Assembly: GCA_002007465.1 (NCBI GenBank)
Contig: LNAC01000039.1
Location: forward strand, 1,592,766-1,656,765
DNA length: 64,000 nucleotides
Direction: 5' to 3'
Source of the DNA: Ailurus styani
Taxonomy: Eukaryota > Chordata > Mammalia > Carnivora > Ailuridae
In this document: positions 26,536-36,816 of the stretch, one piece after another
Layout: every line of letters starts with the position of its first letter
Position numbering within the stretch: the first letter of the stretch is position 1
Notes under the pieces: generated by a model
The model's input: only the letters and a program-made list of their open reading frames with translations
The model's database searches: none
Told to the model about the DNA's origin: nothing
Program-made: the position numbers and the translations under genes

Positions 26536-27119
26536 AAAATGTATAAAATATATAAATTGAAAAGTTATACTAGCTACTTAAGAAATTTTTCCACCTAAAC
26601 TTCTCCAAATCAGTATACTCACACTTTAAATTCAGCAAATTTCATTATTTTGCAAGAATATTTTCCCCTCTCATACATACACTACAATTTCATCACTATG
26701 CATCCAATTAGAAGGCAATATTTTGGAGGCATAGAAATCACAACCCATGACGCAGTCTACTAGAAGCAAGCTTGTGGAGGACAGGCCTGTTTCCTGACTG
26801 CTGCATTCTCTGCAACTAATTCAAGATCTGGAACAAAGCAGGTTCCCAGCTAACAATATTTAGCAAACAGCACAAGAAGTAGAATAAAAATATAATGCAC
26901 AATTACTAGTCTCTTTCATACTACAAACCAAGAAAGGCTAACCTATTACTTGAAGCTATTCTGCTGACAAAATCCCAACTACCTAGAAATTACTTAAAAT
27001 ATCAAATAACTACTGGTAGTATATTTGAAAACATCTAAAAATAATCTATGCTGGCTGGTCTCCTTTTAAATTCATGAACACTAATCTCAAAAGTAGGCCC
27101 TGAGTACTGGCCAGCATTC

Positions 27120-28345
27120 CTACATTTCCGGAGTCCATTTATTGTCCCACTGTCCTAGATCACCATTTCATATCTCTTCTAATTTTCACATCTCCTTCCT
27201 CACTCTCTCACTGCTAATGAACTAGCTTTCTATTTCCTTCTATCCTGTTACTAAGGATGAGTGGTTATCAACAGGGGTTTTAATGAACAGCCCAATCCCC
27301 ATCCTGGGGGAATAGCTCCTAAATCTCTCCAACCTCCTGCCAATGTTGAAGTGCACGACTCAGTCCTTGAACCACACCTTTGGAGATCTCTCATGGCTTT
27401 AAATATCATTTATACATTAACAAGTCCCACATTTATTCTCTTCAGCCCAGACTTCCCCTATGAACTCCAGTTTTATAGATACTATGCAATACTGACATTT
27501 CATTTGAAAATTTAGCATATACAAACAGAAAATGACTCAAACTTTCCTCCCCCATCTCCCTATTATTCTGTGGTCTTCCCCAAATCACAACGTGATAACT
27601 ATTTTTTAGTTGCTAAGGCCATAAATCTTGGAGTCATCCTTTACGACCCTTCTTCATACCTCTTGCTTTAGCTTAGACACAAGTCCAGAATCTGCCATTT
27701 CTAACCATCATCACTATTATCACACTGATCCATGTCACCTTGACCTTTAACCTGGATAAATGGCCTACTAAGGGGTCTCATTATTTCTGCCCTTGCTAAA
27801 GACAGACAACACAGCAATCAGAAAGATCCTTCTAAACACAAGTCAGATGAGTTTACTCCATTACTCAAACCCCACCATCTCATTCAATGTAAAAATTTAA
27901 GTTCTTACAAAGTCCTACAAGGCTATATAAGACCTGACCGAATTCTAATCTGATTATCTACTTCTCCCCCTTTTTGCTCACTCAGTTCCAGCCAAACTAG
28001 CTGGTATGCTCCTGACTCAGGGACTTTGTGGTAGGTCTAAGGGCTCATTCCACTACATTCACATGAAATCCTTCTTTACCACTTTTAGGTCTCCATTCAA
28101 ATATCATCTTTTCTAAAGCCATCACTGCAATTTCCTATGCAGGCCACCAACGTTCCTTGTTACCCTTCACCACCTGATATTTTTAACTTAATTTTTACAT
28201 TAATGTCTTTCCCTCCCATCCTCAAAGTGAACTTAATGATGGCAAGAATTTTTATTGTTTTGTCCACTGTTTATTGTTATATTCACTTTTTGTTCGGTGC
28301 CTGGCACATAAGTCACTCAGTATTTATTAAATTAATAAAGCAAAC
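27120..28345 (+). mobile_element. L2, about 1.2 kb
   Basis: It carries L2 landmarks in order: TCTTGGAGTCATCCTTTACG, CAAGTCAGATGAGTTTACTC, AAAGTCCTACAAGGCTATAT and a 3' end with GGTGCCTGGCACATAAGTC. Frames are broken. Confidence 0.8.
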
Positions 28346-28718
28346 CTACACTTGATTATACACATTATTCTAAAGTCATAGTCATATAGTACCATTCTGT
28401 TCACTTCCTCCCGTTTTAACCAGTATACCTTTGTAGATCAGAGCACATACTCAAATCTAGCATAAAGCTCTAAACTTCCCCTCAACTACTACCCTCAGCC
28501 CAATATCTTTACTTTCAAATTCGAAATTCAACCAGCAAATCCATCTATGGCAATCACAAACAATTCAGTTCAAATCTAAGTATCCAGCTCAAAAGACTTT
28601 TGAGATTTATCATGTGGATTCTGGAAGGCCTTGGAAGTACAGAGATGTTTGACAGTCTCTGAGTTCTGACTGCTGCTGAAGACATGCTGGGCCTCACCAC
28701 CCTTAAGAAAAATCTAGA

Positions 28719-28920
28719 GGGCGCCTGGGTGGCTCAGTGGGTTAATGCCTCTGCTTTCGGCTCAGGTCATGATCTCAGGGTCCTGGGATCGAGGCCCGCA
28801 TCGGGCTCCCTGCTCAGCGGGGAGCCTGCTTCCCCCTCTCTCTCTCTGCCTGCCTCTCTGCCTCCTTGTGATCTCTCTCCCTCTGTGAAATAAATAAATA
28901 AAATCTTTAAAAAAAAAAAA
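28719..28920 (+). mobile_element. CAN-SINE, young
   Basis: It is near consensus, with a perfect target-site duplication AAGAAAAATCTAGA on both sides. It is antisense to ATG5 within intron 1, about 0.65 kb from the proposed exon 1 donor. Confidence 0.95.
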
Positions 28921-29359
28921 AAGAAAAATCTAGAACCAATCCAGTTTCCGTACGTTCCTCCAGTTTCAGGTATGATTTGAAAATAATCCAAAGTATAAAG
29001 GATGTGAAAGTTCTTTGGCAACAGAAAACGACTTCGTCAGCACTAAATATTATTATTAAAATAAGAATGAATGCCGTTGAGAAAATAAACTCGAGGAAAC
29101 ACCCACTAAATTCGGATAGGATCGAACTCCCTGTGAAATAATTATAATTTAAATAACTGTTCCACGAAAAATGCACGTCTTGAACTAAACTCTAGAGCCT
29201 GCGATAAGACGCTAGGCTGCCTACTGGAGTAAGGAACTGACATACTCCCGGAGAGATCACAAAGGCTACACCCTCCGGCCTGCCCAAGGCCCTCGGGGGC
29301 GGCGTCTGGCCAACCCCACCTCCCCCGGAGGAACCACCTTCGCCCGCCACGGCCGCCGG

Positions 29360-29360
29360 N
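29360..29360. other. Single undetermined base (N) near ATG5 exon 1
   Basis: One N sits between two near-copies of a C-rich block. The 15-mer CGCCACGGCCGCCGG occurs at 29345-29359 and again at 29397-29411, an offset of 52 bp. It probably marks an assembly join or an unresolved GC-rich stretch. Confidence 0.9.
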
Positions 29361-29525
29361 CCCACCCCCCCCCCCCCGGGAGAACCCCCCTCCCCCCGCC
29401 ACGGCCGCCGGGGGAGCGCTCCTCTAGCCCGCCACTCGCCCCTCCCTCTTACCACACCTACCTGGCACCTCCCCAACCCTTCTCCTCCGGGCATCTCCCC
29501 ACACTAGGAAGACGGGGAGACGGAG

Positions 29526-29557
<32 letters not shown>

Positions 29558-29568
29558 AGTCACACACA
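29526..29568. repeat. (CA)n microsatellite at the ATG5 promoter
   Basis: An interrupted CA tract lies just downstream (in gene direction) of the proposed exon 1 donor. Confidence 0.95.
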
Positions 29569-29574
29569 CCCTAC

Positions 29575-29850
29575 CAGAAACGCCAGCTCCTTCTGCAGCT
29601 TCCCGCACCGGTGAAGACGCTTGGATCCCGGGCTCTGGCAGGGCGGCGGCGCAGGGTGCTTGACAGACACACTGTCCCGCAGAGGCGCGCGAGCCGGGAG
29701 TCCCGAGAGCCCGCGCAGCCGCAGAAGGCAGCGGCGCGGAGGTCGGAGCCCTGCTGCACTTCCGCCCTCCGGTATCCTGCCACTACAACCCGCAGCGCCC
29801 CGGGGCCTTGGAAGCCCTCAGCAAGTCCAGTCACCCTCGGCGCCCGGAGA
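29575..29850 (-). other. ATG5: ATG5 non-coding exon 1 (approximate)
   Basis: This is the likely first, untranslated exon of ATG5. It lies in the CpG island upstream of exon 2, where human ATG5 also has a non-coding first exon. A usable donor, CTG followed by GTAGGG, is at 29574 downward on the minus strand, so the exon would end at 29575. The upstream limit is set near the CRE at 29851-29858 and is only a guess, because the start site cannot be read from sequence. The exon carries a minus-strand GCGGAAGTG, an ETS/GABP-like motif (29757-29765). No ATG-initiated frame of note runs through it. Transcript data would fix both ends. Confidence 0.6.
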
Positions 29851-30544
29851 TGACGTCACGGGAACCCACGTGGCCCGCACTCCACCCTCCGCTTTCCGCC
29901 CAACCCCGCGAGGAGGCCCGAGCCTCTCCTGAGCATGCGCAAATAGAGCGGAGCGGATCAATAGAGGGTCAAACCGCTGGCAAGTTTACAGCCTAATACC
30001 CCTTTCAGGGGAGTCTCGCGCCTTTGGCATAGTCATTCGCGTTCGGAGAGGCTAATGTAAGTTCTCTAAGAGTAGAGAGTTTTAAAAATACTGAGACGCT
30101 GCCCTACAGAACTTGACCGCAGCCTCTCTTTCCTGGCTTCGCAGAATAATATTAATAAAATGGTTTTCAAAGTGTTTTCTCATTTGATCTTCTCAACTTT
30201 GTCAGACCCACAGCAGGGATTTATAGCCGTTTTTAAAAGAAGACTACACTTGAGTAGTGAAGCCCTCTCATCCAACCAATAGGGCATAAGTGTATCTTTA
30301 TGTTCGTGAAAATAAGAGCAATTTAAAAACTAACTCCTAAAGAGTATTTAATTTGATCTATCCATAAGTCTTAATTGGGCATTTAACATCTAATCATGCA
30401 TGCCATACAGCATAATTCTATTCATCCTAGTTAAATACTGTGCTGAGACTCAAAATAGTTTCCTGATCGTTGGAAAATTTAGAGAAATCATAGTAGTAGC
30501 TACAGGATTCTCTTAAAAAGACGAATCTTCTTGGAGATCGACTA

Positions 30545-30785
30545 GTCCAATGATGCTCAAATGATGAGTCACAACCCATTGGTGGGTCATCAAATCGACT
30601 TAGTGGATAACTGCCATTTTTTTAATGAAATAAAGTACAATATATTGGTGTCCTTCACATATGTTAAAGGGTAAATATTGTTTGTTGAGATTTTTACTTC
30701 AGAATGTATGTAGATAGGAATGTGAAATGCATGTCTTGGTATGGATAGCAGTCCAAAAAGTTTGAAAGCCATAGTCTGGTCCACT
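30545..30785 (+). mobile_element. hAT-type element (MER58-like)
   Basis: GATGAGTCACAACCCATTGG, TGGGTCATCAAATCGACTTA and an end with AAAAAGTTTGAAAGCCATA fit a MER58/MER3-like hAT fossil. Confidence 0.55.
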
Positions 30786-30789
30786 CCTC

Positions 30790-31115
30790 CTACTTAATGC
30801 AGAAATCCCCTCTACAGTATCCCCAATAGATGGCATTAGCCTCTGTAAAAAAGCTCTTGGACTTAAGAGCTCCACTGTGTGAACCAGCCTAACTTCCTCT
30901 TGGATGAACTGGTCATGATGACCACTCTGACCGGAAGCCTTCTTGAGCACATTCTCCACACATACATTCTTTTTGTTTAACCAGATTATACTCTGTAGCC
31001 TCTTGGGTTATAAAAGCAGGTCTTACAAGAGGTGGGGTCTTGCAGCCACCCAAGACACGCTTCTGTCAGTAAGTCCCCTTAATAAATCATTTCTCATCAA
31101 GCTGGAATTATGGCC
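30790..31115 (+). mobile_element. Possible solo LTR
   Basis: TATA-like GGTTATAAAAGCAGG at about 31008, a C-rich R-like segment and AATAAATCATTTCTCATC at about 31081 are laid out like an old retroviral LTR. Neither a TG...CA boundary nor a target duplication is clear. Confidence 0.35.
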
Positions 31116-31204
31116 TTTTTCTTTGGGCTTATGATTCCTTCAGCCTTCGAAGGTCATCTGCCTATACTTCTCTTTCACAGAACACCAGCCTTCCCAATAA
31201 TAGC

Positions 31205-31425
31205 CAGAACTGTGTGGAATTTCCTTGGAAATATATCCAAAATATTAGGTGGATTTATGAGTAGATAGAGGAATGGGTAGCTGGATAAATATTTGATAAC
31301 GCATAGAATGTTAATAATAGAATCTAGGTGGTAAGTATACAGGTATTTGCTGTAAGATTCTTTCAACTTTGCTATGTGTTTGAAAAACAGAATAATAATA
31401 ATAAAATGTTGGGGGGAAACTATGG
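31205..31425 (+). mobile_element. Old L1 3' fragment
   Basis: The segment with TAGAATCTAGGTGGTAAGTA and CAACTTTGCTATGTGTTTGA followed by AATAATAATAATAAAATG fits the 3' end of an ancient mammalian L1 in sense orientation. Confidence 0.7.
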
Positions 31426-31639
31426 AAAACCTAATAGGAAAAAAAGTTATTACTTTGGGCTAAAATCCAGCTTCCTGTGACTTTTAAGAATTGACCCTAT
31501 TTTCTTCCTTTCTCCCCCTGTCCTTTCCCAACCTTGTGACTACAACCTACAATAGAAATATCTAACCCCTGTTCTAATAGACAGCACTTCAGATACGAAA
31601 AAATAGCTCTCATGCCCCATAACTCACTTGAGGCTAACA

Positions 31640-31825
31640 ACCTCTCTCCCCAATTTCCCTCACTTCTGGTTTCTAGCTTCAGTCTGAACATACTCATGTG
31701 TGCTCTCATCCTATTAAATTCCGTCCACACTCTTTACTTAAACTATTAGGATACTCTCCTAACTGGTCTCCCTGGCTCCAGCCTTGCTCTGTCCCTATTT
31801 GACTTTAATTTCAACCAGAGTGGAT
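31640..31825 (+). mobile_element. L2, left part (split by a Tigger-like element)
   Basis: CTAACTGGTCTCCCTGGCTC is a common L2 motif. The element appears to continue from about 32300, with the transposon at 31826-32295 inserted inside. Confidence 0.65.
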
Positions 31826-32295
31826 TATAGTTATCCCCACTTATCCACAGGGGATACATTCCAAGACTCCCCACTGTGGAAGCCTGAAACCACAAATAGT
31901 ACCAAACCCCTATATGTACTATGTTTTTTCCTACACACACACAGCTGTGATAAAGTTTCATGTATAAATTAGGCATAGTAAGAGATTAACAACAATAACT
32001 AATAATAAAATAGAACAATTATAACAATATACTATAATAAAAGTTTCATGAATGTGGTCTCTCTCCAAATATTGTAGTGTACTCACCCATCTGGTAAGGA
32101 TGTAAAAAGACAAAATGCCCACATGATGCGATGAAGTGAGGTGAATGACACAGGCAATGTGATGTAATATTAGGATATGGTGACCTTCTTCTGACAGTAT
32201 ATCAGAAGGAGAACCATCTGCTTCTGGACTTCAACTGACTGCTGGTAACTGAAACTGCGGAAAGTGATACCACGGATAAGGGAGCGATACCATGC
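31826..32295. mobile_element. Tigger-type DNA transposon (MER2-like)
   Basis: It is the same family as 8830-9341: GGGGATACATTCCAAGACTC, AGGCATAGTAAGAGATTAAC and GAAACTGCGGAAAGTGATAC in the same order. It interrupts an L2. Confidence 0.75.
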
Positions 32296-32299
32296 CATA

Positions 32300-32775
32300 T
32301 TACACACTCTAACCATATTAACTCTAGCCATATTAACACACTTCATGTTAGACTTAGAACCTTTTAGCGATTCCTTCTGGGCAAATTCCTAGTTTCTTTG
32401 CGTGATCAATTGGTTCCTTCCCTCTTTTCCCAGTATTCCCTGTTTTGCACTTCAAACTCTAATGGTGCCAAACAAAATTGCGGTTCTGGGCACTGAGGCT
32501 ATGTCATGCTTCTGTGTTCTCGATCCCTCTGTCCTGCTGCCTGAAATGCTACCCTTCACTAGACCCTTCTTCCCTAAAATGTTATCCCCCACATCCCTTC
32601 TTCCCCATTTGGCCTACACCTTCATTACCCAAGACTTAGTTCTGGTGTTAGAAAGTTTTCCCTGATCCACCCAGGTGGGTCAGGTGCTCCTCATGGTGTC
32701 CTCAATCTTTTTTTGAATCCTCGGTGTCAACACAATGCCAGGAATTTAATACACGTTTGTTGAAATAAACTAAGC
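32300..32775 (+). mobile_element. L2, right part and 3' tail
   Basis: It has CCTGCTGCCTGAAATGCTAC and a tail with ACACAATGCCAGGAATTTAA and TTGTTGAAATAAA. It continues the L2 at 31640. Confidence 0.7.
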
Positions 32776-33416
32776 TGAAATGAGTTTTCTTCCATGACTT
32801 TTATCACTCTCACCTTAGGAACTAAATTCTTTCCTCGTGCTTGGAGTTTAAGCAGAGAGCAGTGATTTCCATTATTACTTTATCAATTTCAAGATTAACA
32901 GCAAGGAAAGTTGAAAGTGAGCAAGGTAAACAGAAAGGATCTCTAACACTCCTGCATCCTGTCTCTGGGCCAGTTTGCTGATCTGTGTGGTAACAGTTTT
33001 CACAAAACAATTTGGATTTCAGGTATATGATGATTGTGGGCCCACACTGCCACATGGCAACCATGATCTGGAGTGGGCAGCAGCTGCCCCCTTTTAGGCT
33101 AGGCATGGCTTCCCTTCTTCGTCATTGCCCCCACACTCTCACTGATTTGGACATTAGGTTACCCACCTGCACACAAGAGCCATCGGAGCTTAACACGCCG
33201 GTATAGCTCTTCATATTTCTAAGCTCTTCATGTTTCTACTGCCTACCTCACTTTTTTGCATGTAGATATTAGTTTTGTTGAATAAAAGACGAACCAGTCC
33301 AAAATGTGTTATGCTGAAGAATTTAGCACACATTTAATTGTGATTATGATCATATTGATGATTTTTAAGATTTTACTTTTAAGTAATTCTAAGGACACAT
33401 GCTTGAAAGTTGGAAG

Positions 33417-33486
33417 ATATATATACATATATTTGCAAATGTGTGTATATATGCATATATGTGAATGTATGTGTATATATATATTT
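33417..33486. repeat. Imperfect TA/TG-rich tract
   Basis: Mixed ATATAC, TGTGTATATATG and TGCATATATG units with no single period. Confidence 0.85.
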
Positions 33487-33900
33487 TTTCCTCTCATGCA
33501 GTGAGAGAACATTTGGAGGATCTACATATTATTTCAAGACTTTCAGTGATCAACAATCATAGGAATTCCATTTGTATCTACTTAGCTGGCATTCTAAAAA
33601 TCTATCTAGGAGCTGGATAGATAGATTCTTTTATTTTTAACAACCGCCTTTCATGCACTGTGTCAAGTCTCCATTCATTCAACTATTTCTTAAGCTTGCA
33701 TAGTTATGTGCTTGGTAAAATGGAGATTACTCTTAAGCAACATCAAAGGAACCCCCAAATTTAAATACATGCATGAATATGTATTTTAAGATCATAATTT
33801 GGGACAGTTTTCTATGACTTCCATGTCAAATTTAAGTACCATATATAATTCTCTCACCACTACAGATAAGATGTAGGTTTCTATTGAAAATACTGTACTG

Positions 33901-34101
33901 GGGCGCCTGGGTGGCTCAGTTGATTAAGCGATTGTCTTCAGCTCAGGTCATGATCTCGGTCAGGGTCCTGGAATCGAGTCCTGCATCCGGCTCCCTGCTA
34001 AGTGGGGAGCCCGCCTCTCCTTCTTCCACTCTCCATGCTTGTGCTTTCTCTCTTTCTCTCTCTCTGACAAATAAATAAACAAAATCTTAAAAAAGAAAAG
34101 A
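33901..34101 (+). mobile_element. CAN-SINE
   Basis: It has the head GGGGCGCCTGGGTGGCTCAG and the tail ACAAATAAATAAACAAAATC. The flanks GAAAATACTGT and GAAAATTCTGT form an imperfect duplication. Confidence 0.93.
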
Positions 34102-34353
34102 AAATTCTGTGTTATAAGACTGTGTGGTTCTTGTTACTCAGAACACTCTACCTACTTCTCTACACAGATGGATTCTGTAGGAGTGAATTAAAGCAATATG
34201 CCAAATATTCTTTGGAGAATATGTCTATAAATAATATATACATATATATAAATAATTCTTATATATTTGTGTTCTAATTTTTCATCCCATAAACTAATAT
34301 TATTCCTTAAAAAACCTCTAAATTAGATTCCTTGGCTTTTCCCATATGAACTT

Positions 34354-34580
34354 TTTTTTAAGGATGTATTTATTTATTTATTTATTTATTTGAGAGAGAG
34401 AGAGAGAGAGAGGCAGGGAGAGACAGAGGGAGACAGAGAGAGAAACTCCGAGCAGATTCCATGTGGAGCATGGAGCCCCACATGGTGTTTGAGCTCAAGA
34501 CTCTGAGATCACAACCTGAGCCAAAACCAAGAGTTGATGGCTTAGGTGACTGCGCCAAGTAGGCGCTGCCACCCCCCCCC
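34354..34580 (-). mobile_element. CAN-SINE, older
   Basis: It has an expanded ATTT tail repeat (34369-34391) and a (GA)n body. The head is diverged and followed by a C-run. The flanking ATGAACTTTT and ATGAAACTTTT fit a target-site duplication. Confidence 0.88.
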
Positions 34581-35034
34581 ATGAAACTTTTTGTGTAAAA
34601 AGCTCTTATTAATAACTGGGACAAATAAATCAAGTGTTTTTTTTAATCTGATTTTTCAATGAGTACAGAAGGAAAAATAGTCTGGGAAGTGTATAACTTA
34701 AGGGAGAGTAAAAAAAAAAAAAAGGCACAACCCGATTCTTGAAACAGCAAAATAAATCCTTGCAATAACACGTTATTGTCACCAGGTGTCACAATCAACC
34801 TGATATGAAGCTCCAAGGCCCATCATGGGCATCCTCAGGGACGTTACAGTGTTTCCCAATAGGAAACCTCTGGTTAGCTTAAGGGATCTTGCAAAATCCT
34901 AAAAACATTCTCACAGCAAACTTATTTTCATCTGAAAAAAAAACTCACCTTCTAAACTTTGTCAGTACTAAACGAAATCTCTTTCACATCTGTTTCCTCT
35001 CCTTCATATTCTATTTGTTCTTGGGTCATAAGCT

Positions 35035-35440
35035 AGTGTAGAATAGCACAGTCACAGACATAAGGTCTTGGATCCCACATCCTACATCTATTGCCTGTGT
35101 GGCCACAGACAAAATTCTTTAACCAGTACTGGCTGTATAATTTGTGATGTCCGGTGCAAAATGAAAATGAGGGCCCCTTGTTTAAAAAAAGAAATCACAA
35201 GATAGCAAGAGCAGATGGTTAAACCAAGGGATGTGCACTTGCAGAGGTCACACGCCCAAGAACCTGACTCTTATGTAACTTCTCCAAGCTTCCACTTCTC
35301 CATTTTCCTTGCAGTGAAATGAGGATAATAATAGCATCCACCTCATAGATTCACTGTGAAAATTAAGTAGGATGATGCACATAAAACATTTACTACAGTG
35401 CTTGGCACATAGTGAGCTCTCAATAGATGGAAGCTGTTGT
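35035..35440 (+). mobile_element. MIR interrupted by about 150 bp of other sequence
   Basis: The 5' part (TGCCTGTGTGGCCACAGAC) and 3' part (AATGAGGATAATAATAGCAT, CAGTGCTTGGCACATAG) are MIR. Bases about 35125-35270 do not belong to MIR and include AATGAGGGCCCCTTGTTT. Confidence 0.75.
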
Positions 35441-35729
35441 TTTATGTCCTTCGTTGGACTTCATACCTCCCTTTCCCCTTGGCCAACCCATTTTATAAGC
35501 TCGTGGCGGAACCATCTGATCTAGCACCATTCTAATTATGCCTCTGCCTGTTTTTTGTTTTTTGAGTTTTTTTTTTTTTTACAAAAAACAAATCCTTGCT
35601 GTTGACAGATTTTTCTCAGTCTAACCCTAATCTGACTTTCATCACCTGTCTGAATCCCTGGTCTCTCTCTGACCTATCTGTGCCTTTGCTTACCCAACTT
35701 TAAAGAGCAGGCAATGTATCTTTTTTAAT

Positions 35730-35821
35730 TAATTGGCTTTATTTTTTGGAGGAGCTTTAGGTTCACAACAAAATGGAGCAGGAAGTCCAGAGAGTTCCTA
35801 TATATATGTATATATCCCCTG

Positions 35822-35862
<41 letters not shown>

Positions 35863-36270
35863 CCTCTTCCTTATTGATAGATAGCCTGCACTCCAATGAT
35901 ACATTTATTATAATTGATGAACCTACATTGACATGTCTTTATCACCTGAAGTCCATAGTTCACATCATTATGGTGTGCACTTTTGGTGTTGTTTATCCTA
36001 TAGTTTTGGCCAAATTTATAATGACATGTGTCCACCATTGCAGTATCATATAGAGTGGTTTCACTGCTCTAAAAATCCTCTGTGCTCCTCCTATTCATCC
36101 CTCCTGCCTCCCAATCCCTGATACCCACTGATTCTTTGCTCTCCATAATTTTTCCTTTTCCAGAATGTCATACAGTTGAAATCATAAAGCATGTATCCTT
36201 TTCAGATTGTCTTCTTTCACTTAATAATACACAGTTAAGTTTCCTTTGAGTCTTTTCAGGTGCAGTGTTT
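35730..36270 (-). mobile_element. Old L1 3' fragment interrupted by a CA repeat
   Basis: It includes the reversed ancient L1 patterns TTTAGGTTCACAACAAAAT, CACTGATTCTTTGCTCTCC and GTTGAAATCATAAAGCATG. An (AC)n tract at 35825-35861 lies inside it. Confidence 0.75.
35825..35861. repeat. (AC)n microsatellite
   Basis: About 18 uninterrupted units inside an old L1 fragment. Confidence 0.95.
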
Positions 36271-36630
36271 TTTAAAATAAAATTTTAAAATGTAAGCCTC
36301 ATTTAACTGCGCAGAGCAGAATATTCAGATGATTTCTCCTTTTTACTTTAACATGTAATTAAAATTTGATACAGATATATCAACAACTTTTGTTCTGGGG
36401 ACCTTACTGTGGGATCACTTGTCCACATACATTAATTGTCAGAATCACCATCCCAGAATGGTATGTTCCTAAATACTCTCTAAATTTTAGAGACAAACAG
36501 TATGGTTTAAAATACCTAAGGTTTTTTTTTTTATCTTAATGAAGGAATTCAGGTTTATTTCAAAAAAAATGTTTCTTGTGGATTAAGTGCTGAATTTCTT
36601 TTTGAAAAGCCCATTTTATAGTCAATACCT

Positions 36631-36816
36631 TTTTTTTTCAAGATTTTGTTTATTTATTTATTTATTTGACAAAAAGAGAGCATAAGCAGGGGGAGCAGCA
36701 GGCAGAGGGAGAGGGAGAAGAGGGAGAAAGGAGATGTGGGGCTTGATTCCAGGACCCTGAGGTCATGACCTCAACCAAAGGCAGACACTTAACCAACTGG
36801 GTCACCCAGGCTCCCC
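36631..36816 (-). mobile_element. CAN-SINE
   Basis: The minus-strand head ends at GGTCACCCAGGCTCCCC, and the tail has repeated ATTT units. The flanks share ATACCTTTT-like bases. Confidence 0.92.

Larger units (their letters stand above)
20526..29574 (-). other. ATG5: ATG5 intron 1
   Basis: This 9.0 kb intron lies between the non-coding exon and exon 2. It contains a (TA)n tract, six CAN-SINEs, several MIR copies, a long L2 (27120-28345) and the hairpin at 23112-23215. It begins beside the promoter CA repeat and the N at 29360. I see no coding exon in it. Confidence 0.75.
29250..29945 (-). promoter_or_regulatory. ATG5: ATG5 CpG-island promoter
   Basis: This GC- and CpG-rich block contrasts sharply with the AT-rich flanks. 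Visible motifs are a perfect palindromic CRE, TGACGTCA, at 29851-29858; an E-box, CACGTG, at 29867-29872 (the core bound by USF, MYC and TFEB/TFE3, and containing the ACGTG core bound by HIF); an ETS/GABP-like site at 29757-29765; and an NRF1-like GAGCATGCGCA at 29931-29941. No TATA box is apparent. This is the usual style of a housekeeping promoter. A CA microsatellite and an N-containing C-rich repeat lie on the downstream side. Binding by any of these factors is inference from motif alone. Confidence 0.8.

Noticed and set aside
29142..29932. Open frames in the ATG5 CpG island on both strands
   Set aside because: They have low-complexity Gly/Arg/Pro composition, some run through the N, and several lack a true ATG. 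The region is promoter and untranslated exon.
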